A DNA stretch of 31,688 nt from Saccoglossus kowalevskii (GCF_000003605.2 NW_003125890.1:19564-51251), one strand, 5' to 3'; positions 15,881-26,129 are shown, counted from the first letter of the stretch. The notes: generated by a model from the letters alone, not told the origin. A program made the numbers and translations.

Positions 15881-16362
15881 ACAAGCAGCCTGTCGGCTGA
15901 GATAGCTCCGCTGTTAGCAATGCACATTTCAAATAAAGAACTGAAGATATCATTAGAAAATGAACAATATGTATAGTATTAAAGCAATCAGACTTACAGT
16001 TTTTAACAAGAAGTCGAAAATATCACTTTCTACCAAAAATGACCAAAATATTCACCAAAATTAGAGAATTGAAGATATCATCACGAAATGAACAAATCTG
16101 AGAAAGGTCTACATGTAGTACCTATATATGTAATATCAAAGCAATCGGACTTGTGGTTTTTAACAAGAAGTCGAAAATATCACTTTTTACCAAAAATTAC
16201 AAAAATATTCACCAAAATTAGAGAATTGAAGATATCATCACAAAATGAACAAATCTGAGAGAGGTCCACATGTAGTACCTATATATGTAGTATCAAAGCA
16301 ATTGGACTTGCGGTTTTTAACAAGAAGTCGAAAATATCACTTTTTACCAAAAATGATAAAAA
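15881..16362 (+). repeat. 157-bp satellite array A, with head
   Basis: Starts with the head ACAAGCAGCCTGTCGGCTGA and GCTCCGCTGTTAGCAATGCA, then about three units with a ~157-bp period (GACTT landmarks near 15991, 16148 and 16305). Unit core: AACAAGAAGTCGAAAATATC, ACTTTTTACCAAAAAT, GAAGATATCATCACAAAATG, AACAAATCTGAGAGAGGTCC. It runs into the assembly gap. Confidence 0.9.
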
Positions 16363-16412
16363 NNNNNNNNNNNNNNNNNNNNNNNNNNNNNNNNNNNNNN
16401 NNNNNNNNNNNN
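16363..16412. other. Assembly gap (50 N)
   Basis: Exactly 50 N, likely a placeholder of unknown true length. It separates satellite array A from inverted arm 2. Frames crossing it carry X residues and should be ignored. Confidence 0.99.
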
Positions 16413-16559
16413 TTTACTATAGCCAGAACGCTGTACTGTCTTCACTTTCAGGTTAGTTCTTCCGCCGATTTCTCGCAACCAACAACGTGATTTTTTATTT
16501 GGGATTTCGAGAAACATAACATGAATCGTTACGGCATTCATAACACAACACCTCGCCAT
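16413..16559 (-). pseudogene. THAP-like zinc-finger first exon, second copy
   Basis: From ATG 16559 on the minus strand the frame is open to the gap: MARCCVMNAV, then FLEIPNKKSRCWLRE and a basic stretch ending in RSGYSK. It matches the 14640 exon but keeps the downstream frame and loses the second N-terminal Cys. Each copy thus preserves a different half of the expected THAP pattern, so neither is obviously functional. The Cys-x2-His part would lie in the gap or in a later exon. Confidence 0.45.
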
Positions 16560-16660
16560 GTTTCAACTTTTAAGTAGTCAGTTAACAAGCTCTTTCATAG
16601 TAGCATTTCTATGGGATTGACGTACTAGCATGAATGGCTTCAATTATCAGTGTTCACTGA

Positions 16661-16668
16661 TGACGTCA
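16661..16668. promoter_or_regulatory. CRE palindrome TGACGTCA (arm 2)
   Basis: A perfect TGACGTCA about 100 bases upstream, on the minus strand, of the ATG at 16559. It mirrors the site at 14531-14538. Confidence 0.5.
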
Positions 16669-16863
16669 TTTGACTGGCCCTCTAGAGGCAACATGACGCC
16701 AGGAAAAGCGGAAGTTTGTCGTTTGCTTCACAGCCCGTTTTGTACCCGATATTTAGGGCATTTCGCAGCACATATAAGTTATTATTTTTATCGACAGAAT
16801 TCATTCATAGATCTCAGATTTCATGTACAGAGTGTCAAAAGCCACACCTCTGCTCCCCTTTAA

Positions 16864-17200
16864 CGCATAAATACACATTTGTATTGGTTAATATTAGAAG
16901 AATAAAGATATTTGAGAGAGCACAACAATAGTCATTGTTAATTCGTCAACCAAATACCAACAAGTACAGTACCAAATGAGTCAGGCAATATAGTAGTGAG
17001 GAATCAGCATAGACACAAATAAAAAAAAAAAAATTAGTTCGAATCTCGAAAATAATACGACTTACACCCAATATGCATGATCTTCATTCAAAGTTTGAAT
17101 GGAATAGCCATATTCATGTCTCAGAAACAGTTCCAATTTCAGATAAAATACAACAGCAAACGCCTGCATGACTGGTGTTGAAATCACCTGCCATATACAT
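16864..17200. other. No recognisable feature
   Basis: AT-rich sequence between inverted arm 2 and satellite array B, with an A-run near 17022-17034. No coding or repeat match seen. Confidence 0.6.
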
Positions 17201-17937
17201 GGAAATATTCACCACAAATTAGAGAACGAAATGAACAAATCTGAGAGCAGTTCACCTGTAGTACCTATATATATAATAGCAAAGCAATCAGACTTACGGT
17301 TCTCAACAAGAAGTTTTTATCAAAAATATTAATTAAAATTAGATAATTGAAAAAATCATCTCGAAATGAACAAATCTGAGAGAAGTCTACCTGTATTACC
17401 TATGTAGTTTATATAATATCAAAGCAATTAGACTTGTGATTTTTAACAAGAAGTTGAAAATATCACTTTTTTCCAAAAATTACAAAAATATTCAACAAAA
17501 TTAGAGAATTAAGGATATCATCACAAAATTAACAAATCTAAGAGAGGTCCACATGTAGTACCTATATATGTAATATCAAAGCAATCAGACTTGTGGTTTT
17601 TAACAAGAAGTCGGAAATATCACTTTTTACCAAAAATATTCACGAAAATTAGAGAATTAAAGATATCATCACAAAATGAACAAATCTAAGAGAGATCTAC
17701 CCAAGGTACATATACAGCAGGTATCACATTGACACAGACGGCGACGGAAAATCATTCATATGATAAGCTCCACTCGACAGCGGAGCTCAAAATTACAAAA
17801 ATATTCAACAACATTAGAGAATTGAAGTTATCATCATGAAATGAACAAATCTGAAAGAGGTCCACATGTAGTACCTATATACTAGTATATAATATCAAAG
17901 CAATTGGACCTGCTGTTTTCAACAAGAAGACGAAATT
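17201..17937 (+). repeat. 157-bp satellite array B
   Basis: Four to five diverged units of the same family as array A. At about 17700-17790 the units are broken by a short segment with a hairpin AGCTCC...GGAGCT, whose ACAGCGGAGCT is the inverse of AGCTCCGCTGT in the head of the other arrays. The array is cut at 17937 inside GACGAAAT, and its sequence resumes at 21482 (ATATCAC) after a retroelement. Confidence 0.88.
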
Positions 17938-18160
17938 AGGCAGAGGGTTCTCCGGACCCGCCTATTCACATAATTCATATCCACCATAGACTCCGATCAG
18001 TCAAAATAACTATTTGGAACTATAGGCATTAATCAGCGATTCTGCCAATGACGGAGAGATAAAATCTAGGTCAGGAGAAGCCCCATGACCCCAAGATTTG
18101 TTCTCCTTATGTCACGACTGAGGTAATGTGGCGACGCCACCTCACTTTTAACTTCACTCT
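17938..18160. repeat. DIRS left inverted terminal repeat
   Basis: Reverse complement of 21271-21481 over about 200 bases; shared landmarks are CCATAGACTC, CAGTCAAAAT, GGCATTAATCAGCGATTCTG, TAAAATCTAGGTCAGG and CGACGCCACCTCAC. The outer tip (AGGCAGAGGGTTCTCCGGAC and onward) has no counterpart in the right repeat, as expected for DIRS elements. Confidence 0.88.
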
Positions 18161-18225
18161 GGTTCCTTTCTCTCTGCATCTACGACTAGACCAATGCTAC
18201 AGAAAGAGTGGGGTGGTTTGGGGGG

Positions 18226-18353
18226 CGGAGTCTATGGTGGGTATGAACTATGTGAATAGGCAAGTTAGGAGAACCCTCTGCCTAAATTCACTACGTTCAA
18301 TTACCCACCATAGACTCTGGTCAGTCAAAATGACTATTTTTAACTGTAGGCAG
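18226..18353. repeat. DIRS internal complementary region
   Basis: Positions 18226-18283 are the reverse complement of the left tip 17938-17995 (52 of 58 bases match). Positions 18284-18353 repeat the inverse of the right tip (about 92% identity). The two halves join at CTCTGCCT/AAATTCACTA, so the region represents the two element ends joined head to tail, as in a circular intermediate. Confidence 0.85.
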
Positions 18354-18592
18354 AGTCAGATGCCGATAGGTGGCGGTTTTCTGAGCAAACAGAAAATGAT
18401 GAAATTCTTTTTTCGCAGTCCGTGATGATACACTCTACAACTACTATCACCTAGCTAAGACTTCAAAGAGGGTGGTGTCTTATCTTGCCTGTGCTGTCCC
18501 TGGTGCAAAAAGCCAAAAATGCTGCTACAGTGACAGGGTTCAGTGTGCCCGAGAAAGCGAGACACAAACCCTATTCAGGGGGTAGTATGCTT

Positions 18593-19546
18593 TCAAAGTA
18601 AAGATTGAAACAGTTCTACATGAGGACATAGGCCGAAAAGCGAGAACTGGAAACTTCCAAGGGATGCTGAAAGTAGAGAAATGTGTATGCAAAGATGCTG
18701 AGACCAACTTATTGTCTTTGCGCAGGAACTCTTGTGGTCAAGGCCCTTCTCAATAGATTGGTTGTCTCTTAGGTAGGAGTTGATAAAGACATTTTGCGTT
18801 CTGCAGAAGCCTGCCCTCAGTATATGTTCAAGGGGGGCATCTGACGCTAGCGCTAGTGAGTTAGCAATCGCACGGACCTCATGCACTCGTACTTGGTGTC
18901 CCTGTAAGCTCTGTTTCAAGGAAGTTAAAGTATTATAGACCTCTAATACAGTCGTAGTAATCCACCTAGCGATGGAAGTCAGGGAGGCCGGCCTATCCTG
19001 CCTGCCTGGGCCATAACACAAAAACATGTGCTTGGCATCCTGTCTCGAATGTCAGTACGGTTTTCGTAGCAACTCAGTGCTCAAATCGGGCAGAGAAGCA
19101 ATTCCTCCTGATCCTCCGAGCCGACAATATTTTACAGCCGGGGATGACGATTAGCTGAGATTTGTGTCCTGGGATTTGGTTCTTGGCAAGAAACTTGATT
19201 CATGCCTTTAGCACAACCTGAATCTCCATAAGGGCGGCACATTCGTTTGAGAAGGACAATGCCCCCAGTCCTGACCGACGCCTACCTGAGGCGAGGGACA
19301 GTATTTGAGTGGTGCTGATGGTGCTGATCAGAGAGGCTCAAAGGGCGTTCTGCTTAAAGCGGACAACACAACCGACAAATCCCAGTCGGGTGGTTCAGGG
19401 TCTCGGCCTCTGATTATGGAAAGCAGTAAATAGTCTCCTAATAATAGGACAATCGGCTCGTCTTGTTCCCAAATTGTTCTCAATGGATGGGGACAAAGCC
19501 AACCTGTAGCCAACGTTTGCTGCGTAGGACAAACCCACTTCATCAA
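18593..19546 (-). pseudogene. DIRS tyrosine recombinase (frameshifted)
   Basis: Tyrosine recombinases of DIRS elements integrate circular cDNA. Read on the minus strand, three frames join in order. At 19546-19328 a pre-catalytic segment ends DWDLSVVLSALSRTPFEPL. At about 19320-19200 there is box I, LSLASGRRRSGLGALSF, with the first catalytic Arg. At 19027-18593 are SIARWITTTVLEVYNTL, then HEVR in the H-x-x-R position, and NSYLRD carrying the nucleophilic Tyr. All four classic positions are thus visible but lie in different frames with stops between, so the gene is dead. Neighbouring RNase H remnant and inverted repeats support the family assignment. Confidence 0.8.
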
Positions 19547-19620
19547 ACAGGTGGACGAAGGAGTCTGCTACCTGGCTAATAGAGGGATGGTATGGATCGA
19601 TCTTCCTTCCACTACACCAA

Positions 19621-19950
19621 TCAGTGTATGCTCGTCACCTTGAATTGTAGGCCCAGGCTCCTAGAGTTGGCAGGGGTGTTATGTACGTTGGGAGCTTGGT
19701 GTTCCGGGGTGCGGCAAACAGGTCTATCTTTGGACCGTCCCACAGCCGAAACAGCCTGGAGGCTACCCACTGGGGTATCTGCCACTCCATGTTCTGGAGA
19801 CGGAGCCAAATCAAAAGGGCGTCTGCTAGGCTGTTCCTCACCCCTGGAAGGTGGTTTGCGGTTAGCTCCACATTGTGTTTTCTGTGCTTGGGGCGTCCTC
19901 CGTTTACCCTTGGCAGTGGCCAACTGGCTAGGGGTTACGCTCTGAACCAT
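19621..19950 (-). pseudogene. DIRS RNase H end / linker remnant
   Basis: In the minus-strand frame from 19871 the protein reads NHLPGVRNSLADAL, then EWQIPQWVASRLFRLW and KIDLFAAPRNTKLPTY. This order (H-x-P-G...N-x-x-A-D, then a W...L-D-L-F-A block) is the usual end of RNase H and the linker before the recombinase in DIRS polyproteins. The segment lies just 5' of the recombinase on the same strand. Frame breaks lie on both sides. Confidence 0.7.
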
Positions 19951-20049
19951 CTGGTTTGTTGCACTCTGAAGCTCCGGACTGCACGCACCATCTCCCCATC
20001 AAAGAGGGTGGAAGATGTCCAGTCTGCGTAAATTAGGTGGTGATGTACT

Positions 20050-21270
20050 CCCTGACTCAGTTTGCCGGCAAAAACACACCGTGCCTAAGACCACGTCTCG
20101 TTGCACAGTAGTAGCTCTGGCCAGGAGAGCCAGGTAACACTGGGGATATCGCACGTAGCTGTGCAGTCACCCACTAGTAAATGTGTCACCTGGAGGCTGG
20201 TACATTGTGTCGCCTGGTCTAGGAGTTTTTTTTGTCTCAGGCTGAGCTTGCGAGAACAGCCATGGAACGCAGCCGTCCCCCTTTACTCGGTTTGCCAAAC
20301 AGAAATTTGTGGTACCGGGGTCTTGGGAAGGAGCCTTAGGGATCTGGTTAGGGGCGTTTGGTCTCATCACATCCTTTGAAGTCTGATCCAAAAACCACAC
20401 CGTCCGGGTAGCGTTTGGTCCAGCGGAAAGTGTTGCATAAGATTTACCCACCCGGGGGTCTTAAGCGTTACCTCCTCTGCAGCTGACCAACATCTGCCCA
20501 TCAACACCGTCTGCGCACCAGGGCCCCACTTAGCACTCGACCGGACATGGGGAGACATGCCAATGGGGTTGCTTTGGATCCCAGCACCTGTGATCCCATA
20601 AGCAATGAAGCAACCATAAATGGTTGCTTTAGGATCGAGGTATGGGGTAAATACATTGTATCACTAGGATTGATGATACTCCGCATCACCCCCAACGGTG
20701 TGGCTCATCAAGTCATTACGAATGGAAGACTCAGACGAGCCGCCCAAGGTATTGGCTGTATTCGCCGAGTGAACTTTTCTTTCAACTTAAATATGTGAGC
20801 GAGAGTGTTTTCGACTGTGCATCTCATGACAGGGTTGGTTCCCTCTGGGGACGCCCGTGGGTGGACAAGAAGTGAGTCACAACTCACAGCGGAACCTGGA
20901 CTCAAGAGTAGATTCCTGAGTCTGATACCATGCGACAGACCTTGGCTGACTGAAAGTAGGGGGAGGCACAATGTGTGCCTTGACCAAAAAGCCCTGCCCC
21001 GAAATTGGAGGAGTGGCTGCCAACATCCCTGTTGGCAATCAGTGCCCGAGGTCCCAGAGGAGACGCAGTGCAACTAAACTGAGCATCGGCCGAACCCAAA
21101 TCAGTGGGAGAGTCGCGGCTGGGAATGGGGGGTTCCCTGGAAGAGACATGCGAACAATGGTCAACATCCCAGGCCTCAGAACTCCAGTGAAAAACACACA
21201 CCTTCAAGGCAAAAACCCGAACCCTGCACGTAGTCAGGGCAAAAATAGCATTTTGATGTGAAGATAAAGA
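20050..21270 (-). pseudogene. 5' part of DIRS element, gag-like, decayed
   Basis: Several overlapping minus-strand frames. Around 20070-20170 the translation YVRYPQCYLALLARATTVQRDVVL matches in order, with gaps, a segment of the second DIRS element near 22500-22590 (LARLAGATYVQRDAVLAKG), so it is shared element coding sequence, probably ORF1. No reverse-transcriptase catalytic motif was found between this and the RNase H remnant, suggesting an internal deletion. The assignment to gag is inferred from position. Confidence 0.5.
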
Positions 21271-21481
21271 AAGAGTGAAGGTTAAGGTGAGGTGGCGTCG
21301 ACACATTACGTTGGTCACATGGTTCGTGACGTGAGGGAAAAACCAATCTTGGGGTAATGGGGCTTCCCCTGACCTAGATTTTATCTCGCCGTCATTGACA
21401 GAATCGCTGATTAATGCCGACAGTTTAAAATAGTCATTTTGACTGGCCAGAGTCTATGGTAGGTAATTGAATGTAGTGAAT
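21271..21481. repeat. DIRS right inverted terminal repeat
   Basis: Inverse of the left repeat at 17938-18160. Its outer tip, ending GTAGTGAAT, differs from the left tip and matches the second half of the internal complementary region. Satellite sequence resumes immediately outside it. Confidence 0.88.
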
Positions 21482-21668
21482 ATATCACTTTTTACCAAAA
21501 TGACAAAAATATTCATCAACATTAGAGAATTGAAGATTTCATCATGAAATGAACAAATCTGAGAGAGGTCCACATGTAGAGCCTATATGTATAATATCAA
21601 TGTAATCGGAAATCGAAAATATCACTTTTTACCAAAAATTACAAAAATATTCATCAAAATTAGAGAAT
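21482..21668 (+). repeat. 157-bp satellite array C (continuation of B)
   Basis: Slightly more than one unit. Its first bases (ATATCACTTTTTACC) complete the unit interrupted at 17937. It ends at GAGAATT, where a second DIRS-like end begins. Confidence 0.85.
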
Positions 21669-23110
21669 TAGGCAAAAGGTCAGTCATAATGACTATTTTC
21701 AACTGTAGGCATTAATCTACAATTCAGCCAATGACGGAGAGAAAAATTTACATCTTTCACATCAGGTAACACGTGACTGGGGTCAAGAGGTCAATGCCCA
21801 TCTTGCCTTAGGTTCACTACCCTGTTTTCTCTGTATATGAAGACTAAAGCCAATCTCTACAGAAATTGGGGTGGTTGTGAGGGACCACACCTTGGATGTT
21901 CAAGGAGTGCTGACGGGGAACTTCTCCACGCAAATCTATAGTCGAGACTGCTCTATCGCCTATGTGCAGGGATCCCTGTAGCCGTTCAAGCTGGGTCAAC
22001 ATTCAAAGTTTGACCCGCAATGACATGACCCACCCTAAAATTGTAGTTGCGAGTCTATTAGGTAATAATTGAATAATTGATCAAGACATTTAACGGTCTA
22101 CAGAAGCTCCCCTGAACATGTTCTAGGGGGGACACACAAACCTCATGCGCTCGTATTTAGTGTCTCAGTCAACCCTGTGCTGAGGATGGCAATTGGTCAT
22201 AAACCTTAAACACTGTCAAAGCTCAGACTAGTAATACAAAAGACTCCTAGACGCCGCAGCACTAGAGGAAAATGTAGTCGAATGACTGTCTCCTCCACTG
22301 AGATATGTAAGAATCGAAAAGTTCAGACTCTGCCACTCACCGAACACTTGCCCATTTCCCCGCGACCTGGGGGATCAACCACCGAGTCCCTTCTTCCTGG
22401 TGGGCGCACTGCCAGAGAGTAGGGGCACTTGCCTCCTGGTTGCTTCAGGCCAGCGGGTGCTGACTCCGGCTGTTGTGTGTTCTCCACTTGGGGGTCTCAT
22501 CTGCTTGCCCTTGGCCAAAACAGCATCCCGCTGCACATAGGTAGCCCCTGCCAAGCGAGCCAGATCACACTGCAGAATATCACACATATGCTATATCCCA
22601 CTAACAAATGTGTCTACTGGTCTAGGAGGCTGGTGCGTTCTGCCTCTGAGACTTCAGATTCCTGGACGCCGCAGCACCAGAGGAAAAGTAGTTGAATGGG
22701 AGGACTTCACACCCATACTAACACTGCTCTCTGTCACGCCTGTAGGGACGTCCAAACTGATGGCGCGACTAGCACGACCTCTGGCAACATGATCAGTCTC
22801 TGCAACATAAACGTTGGCTTTGACACTATCCCAGGATTTCAGATCCCAATTAGAGCACACGCACTTGTGGCAATAAACCGACCCGCGAATGCATTCTAAA
22901 CAAAGGTGACATTTGCTACTTGGCAATTCACGCAAGACAAGGCATGCACGAGTGGTCATGACTGGACACAAAGGTGAGTCTGGAATCGCTAGGCAGGCAC
23001 ATGAAGAATCCTGTCGCCAAACTGGATAGTCTAAGACCAGGTAAATCACACCTGTATCAGAAAAAAAATTCTATGTATAAGGTGCTTGTTGATGTTAAAT
23101 TCTGATGCTG
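21669..23110 (-). mobile_element. Second DIRS-like element, heavily decayed
   Basis: Starts AGGCA and GGTCAGTCATAATGACTATT, followed by GGCATTAATC and CCAATGACGGAGAGA, matching the left terminal repeat of the first DIRS element with an internal loss. On the minus strand a decayed recombinase remnant near 22080-22180 still gives EHMFRGASVDR-like sequence, aligning with EHILRAGFCRT of the first copy. Further 5' (22375-22587) lies LARLAGATYVQRDAVLAKG. A Cys-rich frame (22654-23049) with CHLCLECIRG and YCHKCVC may be the gag zinc-finger region. No reverse transcriptase was found. Confidence 0.65.
22654..23049 (-). pseudogene. Cys-rich gag-like frame of second DIRS element
   Basis: A 131-codon open frame. 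The N-terminal half has many Cys (CACLAIPDSPLC, CHLCLECIRG, YCHKCVC) followed by W-x(4-5)-W, a spacing like zinc-finger segments of some DIRS ORF1 proteins. It lies upstream, on the same strand, of a recombinase remnant. It could instead be a chance open frame. Function is inferred only from position and Cys pattern. Confidence 0.4.
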
Positions 23111-23136
23111 TGCGGGGAAGCAAATTTAATTTACAA

Positions 23137-23716
23137 ACAAGCAGCCTATTGGCTGAGATAGCTCCGCTGTTAGCAATGCACAATTCAATTAAAGAACTGA
23201 AGACATCATTAGAAAATGAACAATATGAATAGTATCAAAGCAATCGGACTTACAGTTTTTAACAAGAAGTCGAAAATATCACTTTTTACCAAAAATTACA
23301 AAAATATTCACCAAAATAAATTAATTAGAGAATTGAAGATATCATCACAAAATGAACAAATCTGAGAGAGTTCCACATGTAGTAATATCAAAGCAATTAG
23401 ACTTGCAGTTTTCAACAAGAAGTCGAAAATATCACTTTTTACCAAAAATGGCAAAAATATTCACCAAAATTAGAGAACTGAAGATATCATCACAAAATGA
23501 ACAAATCTGAGAAAGGTCTACATGTATTATCTATATATGTAATATCAAAGCAATTGAACTATTGATTTTTAACAAGAAGTCGAAAATATCACTTTTTACC
23601 AAAAATTACAAAAATATTCATCAAAATTAGAGAATTGAAGATATCATCACGAAATGAACAAATCTGAGAGGTCCACATATAGTACCTATATACGTAGTAT
23701 CAAAGCAATTGGACTT
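23137..23716 (+). repeat. 157-bp satellite array D, with head
   Basis: Begins with the head ACAAGCAGCCTATTGGCTGA then GCTCCGCTGTTAGCAATGCA, followed by about three and a half units. One unit has an 8-base insertion (TTAATTAG near 23330), and another lacks the ACCTATATATGT part. It ends at GCAATTGGACTTG. Confidence 0.88.
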
Positions 23717-24057
23717 GTTTTTTAATTCTATTTGTTGCAGGTGTATGGCAGGAAATATTACTGCCAATAAATACATATACATGAAGTCAGTAGGGTTGTA
23801 CAAACCAGTTTGTTTACATAATCATACCTACCAGAAAATCCGTGGAAATAATGAATTTAATTTATTACTCTTTATGCTCAATTACAGATTACAGCTCCAG
23901 ACGGAAACTATTCGAGAATATACCCAGGTCGAATGGGAACAACCTAGGGTTACATTCTCTAAGAAAGGCCTCACCCCGTCTCCGTTCTCCCAGCAGGTCA
24001 CTCAGAAGCTTGTGGGGAGGTGGGCGGATTTCCATGGTATGGACTTGGGAATTCATT
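23717..24057 (+). pseudogene. DIRS-like ORF1 fragment, plus strand
   Basis: The part at 23885-23980 is a ~95-bp inverse (about 80% identical) of 25660-25757. Its frame includes TIREYTQVEWEQPRVTFSKK and goes on as QQVTQKLVGRWADFHGMDL to a stop near 24057. The partner on the minus strand reads TIREYTRVQREHPRVTFFKK. The protein match across diverged DNA shows that it is real coding sequence, most likely the start of a DIRS ORF1. It is flanked by satellite arrays on both sides. Confidence 0.5.
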
Positions 24058-24342
24058 AACAAGCAGACTGTTGGCTGAGATACTCCGCTGTTAGCAATGC
24101 ACATCGCAATTAAAGAACTGAAGATATCATTAGAAAATGAACAATATGTATAGTATAAAGCAATCAGACTTCGAAATATCACTTTTTACCAAAATTATCA
24201 TCGTCATCAAATTTAGAATTGAAGATATCATCACAAAATGAACAAATCTCGGAGGTCCACATGTAGTACAGATATATATAATATCAAAGCAATCAGACTT
24301 GTGGTTTTAAAAAGAAGTCATTTTGACATGAAATGAACAAAT
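24058..24342 (+). repeat. 157-bp satellite array E, with head
   Basis: Head AACAAGCAGACTGTTGGCTG with CTCCGCTGTTAGCAATGCAC, then about one and a half to two shortened units. It joins the third DIRS-like fragment at about 24343. Confidence 0.85.
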
Positions 24343-25757
24343 TTGTTTCCATCCAGAAGCAATAGAGCTCCACAAACCCACTCAGCCGACTGAGGTCTAG
24401 GAGAGGATGCCACCCCTAAACTCTTGGGAACAAGGAAGATGTGGAAATAGAACCATGGATCTAAATTTTCTCCAGAGGGCTGGCTACTTCCTGCCGGACT
24501 GTTTCCGATTAGACCTCGTCCCTTGACGGAAGAGCAGGAGGATGAGGAGTCAGAGGAGACTGGAGAGGAATCCGTTACCACGGTGAAACTACTGCGAGCG
24601 TCCAGGAATCGGAAACTGCATCAATCTGGTGTGTGCTGCTTGAGCTCCCCGACCTCCAGCCTCCAGTGCAAGAGAACAAAAACAGGGAGCCCAAGGACTC
24701 CGGAGGGAGTAATGTACCTGGGGTCGTACCACCATCCAAGCCAAGGCAGCCGGTGAAGCCTTCAAAGGGACTTCGAGGCTCCCTGGACCCCAGAAGAACC
24801 ATAACATCCACCACCAGGGCCATGTTTCTTGGACCTCTTCTGACGTTTCTCACTACCGGTCATCTTCTGTGCCTTAAGAGACCAAGAGCATTTTGATCCT
24901 CGCTGGTTCTGGTCATGAGCAGGGGACTTATTGCCTGAGCCATACTGCAGTTTTGGTTTGAACTGCTGGCCGGAAGGGCTAGCAACCTTGGCCAATAAGG
25001 TTGATTGCTTCAATTGACTTCTGATTCCCCTCCACAGCTTGGGCACACAAGGTGCCCAGGGGAGTGGTCTCCACGCCGGCAGTAGGAGAGGAGAGTGCCG
25101 TTGAAAAGGGATTCAAAAGAGGCCCCCCATCTGGCCCTACACAAAACAAAAGTCTCGCGCACTGATAACAGTTCTCCCCAATCCTCTTAGGGAGAGATCA
25201 AAGTAAGGATGGAACACATCCACCCCCTGTCCCACTGATGTGAGTTTCCCCCATCCCATCCAATCCTCCTAGGGAGAGATTGGTTCTGACAGGCAGCACA
25301 GCCTGCCCCCTAACGTTCCTCCTGTGTTGTGCACCGCGACTGCAGGAGGGAGTCTACTTTGGAGGCCAAGCTAACCATCCAAGCCATCTCATCATCATGG
25401 GAGGAGCCCCTTTCACCTGACTAATATCAGTAGAAGACAACCAACCCAGGTTGCGTAACCACCGATGAAGTCTTGGTGGATTGGACCAGCTCAGCCCCTA
25501 AGGACTGTACCGATCCCGCCTCGGTACTCGCCATCGATGTCAGTGCCCCAGCAGGAACACTTTGTATCCCTGTGTCAGTACCAGCAGTGGTTGGCAACTC
25601 CATTCCTCAGGCAGGAAAAGGTGTCGAGCACATAATCACCCTGGGGGTGACCCGTCCCTTAGGTGAGGCCTTTTTCTTAAAGAATGTTACCCTAGGATGT
25701 TCCCTTTGGACTCGGGTATATTCTCTAATAGTTTTTATCTGGGGCTGTAATCTGTAA
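24343..25757 (-). mobile_element. Third DIRS-like fragment: ORF1 to start of RT
   Basis: Read on the minus strand from 25757: TIREYTRVQREHPRVTFFKK, a Ser/Thr-rich middle, a basic tail near 25046-24762 (KMTGSEKRQKRSKKHGPGGG), an acidic Ser-rich part and, at about 24500-24318, FYFHIFLVPK. That last motif resembles the F-(L/V)-V-P-K segment opening DIRS-type reverse transcriptases. Order and composition fit ORF1 followed by the N-terminus of RT. The frame is broken several times. GC content is higher than the surroundings. Confidence 0.5.
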
Positions 25758-25850
25758 TGTAGCCTAGACTACAGACAAAAACTTTGTTGTGTAGACTAGC
25801 CAGATGATTTATTATTACATTTTTTTCTAGTATTATTCATGTTATTTATA
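25758..25850. repeat. Dispersed repeat R1, left half, copy 1
   Basis: Contains CCTAGACTACAGACA, AGCCAGATGATTTAT and ATTCATGTTATTTATATTATT. It matches 27705-27790 in the same orientation. It continues directly into the R1 right half at 25851. Confidence 0.75.
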
Positions 25851-26040
25851 TTATTCTATTATTTATAACTTAACAATTAATCTTCTGGTAAAATGAGTCA
25901 TTCAAAGTTCATTCAGTCAACACCCACACCCAAGAAAACACCCACACGTCAGCTAACAAAATTGATCAATCCAAGGTCATTGAATATAATCTTGCCTGTA
26001 AGACCGAAATAAATGAGAAGCACATGTTGAAAAAAAAGAC
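25851..26040. repeat. Dispersed repeat R1, right half, copy 1
   Basis: Contains CTATTATTTATAACTT, GAGTCATTCAAAGTTCATTC, CACGTCAGC and AAGGTCATTGAA. It matches 29930-30095 in the same orientation. Confidence 0.75.
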
Positions 26041-26129
26041 TGTCAGCATTCTTTTGTGTATGCAAGGTATAATACACTACATGATAGTTATTTTTTGTGG
26101 ATTTTTCAGATTTTATTTTTACGCTTAAT

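Larger units (their letters stand above)
16413..16863 (-). repeat. Inverted-repeat arm 2 with CRE and THAP-like exon
   Basis: Reverse-complement partner of 14339-14790. It begins directly at the assembly gap. It is diverged enough from arm 1 (substitutions and small indels) that it is not a simple palindromic assembly copy. Confidence 0.88.
17938..21481 (-). mobile_element. DIRS-type tyrosine-recombinase retroelement, decayed
   Basis: A ~3.5-kb element inserted in a satellite unit without an obvious target duplication. It has inverted terminal repeats at 17938-18160 and 21271-21481 whose outer tips differ, and an internal complementary region at 18226-18353 matching both tips. On the minus strand it carries possible gag-like sequence, a remnant of the end of RNase H and a frameshifted tyrosine recombinase. 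This arrangement is the hallmark of the DIRS order. Full-length DIRS elements are usually nearer 5-6 kb; the missing length corresponds mostly to reverse transcriptase. It is not autonomous as it stands. Confidence 0.85.

Noticed and set aside
24523-24896. Plus-strand Glu- and Pro-rich frames in the third DIRS fragment
   Set aside because: They are antisense shadows of the minus-strand ORF1/RT remnant, whose order and motifs make better sense.
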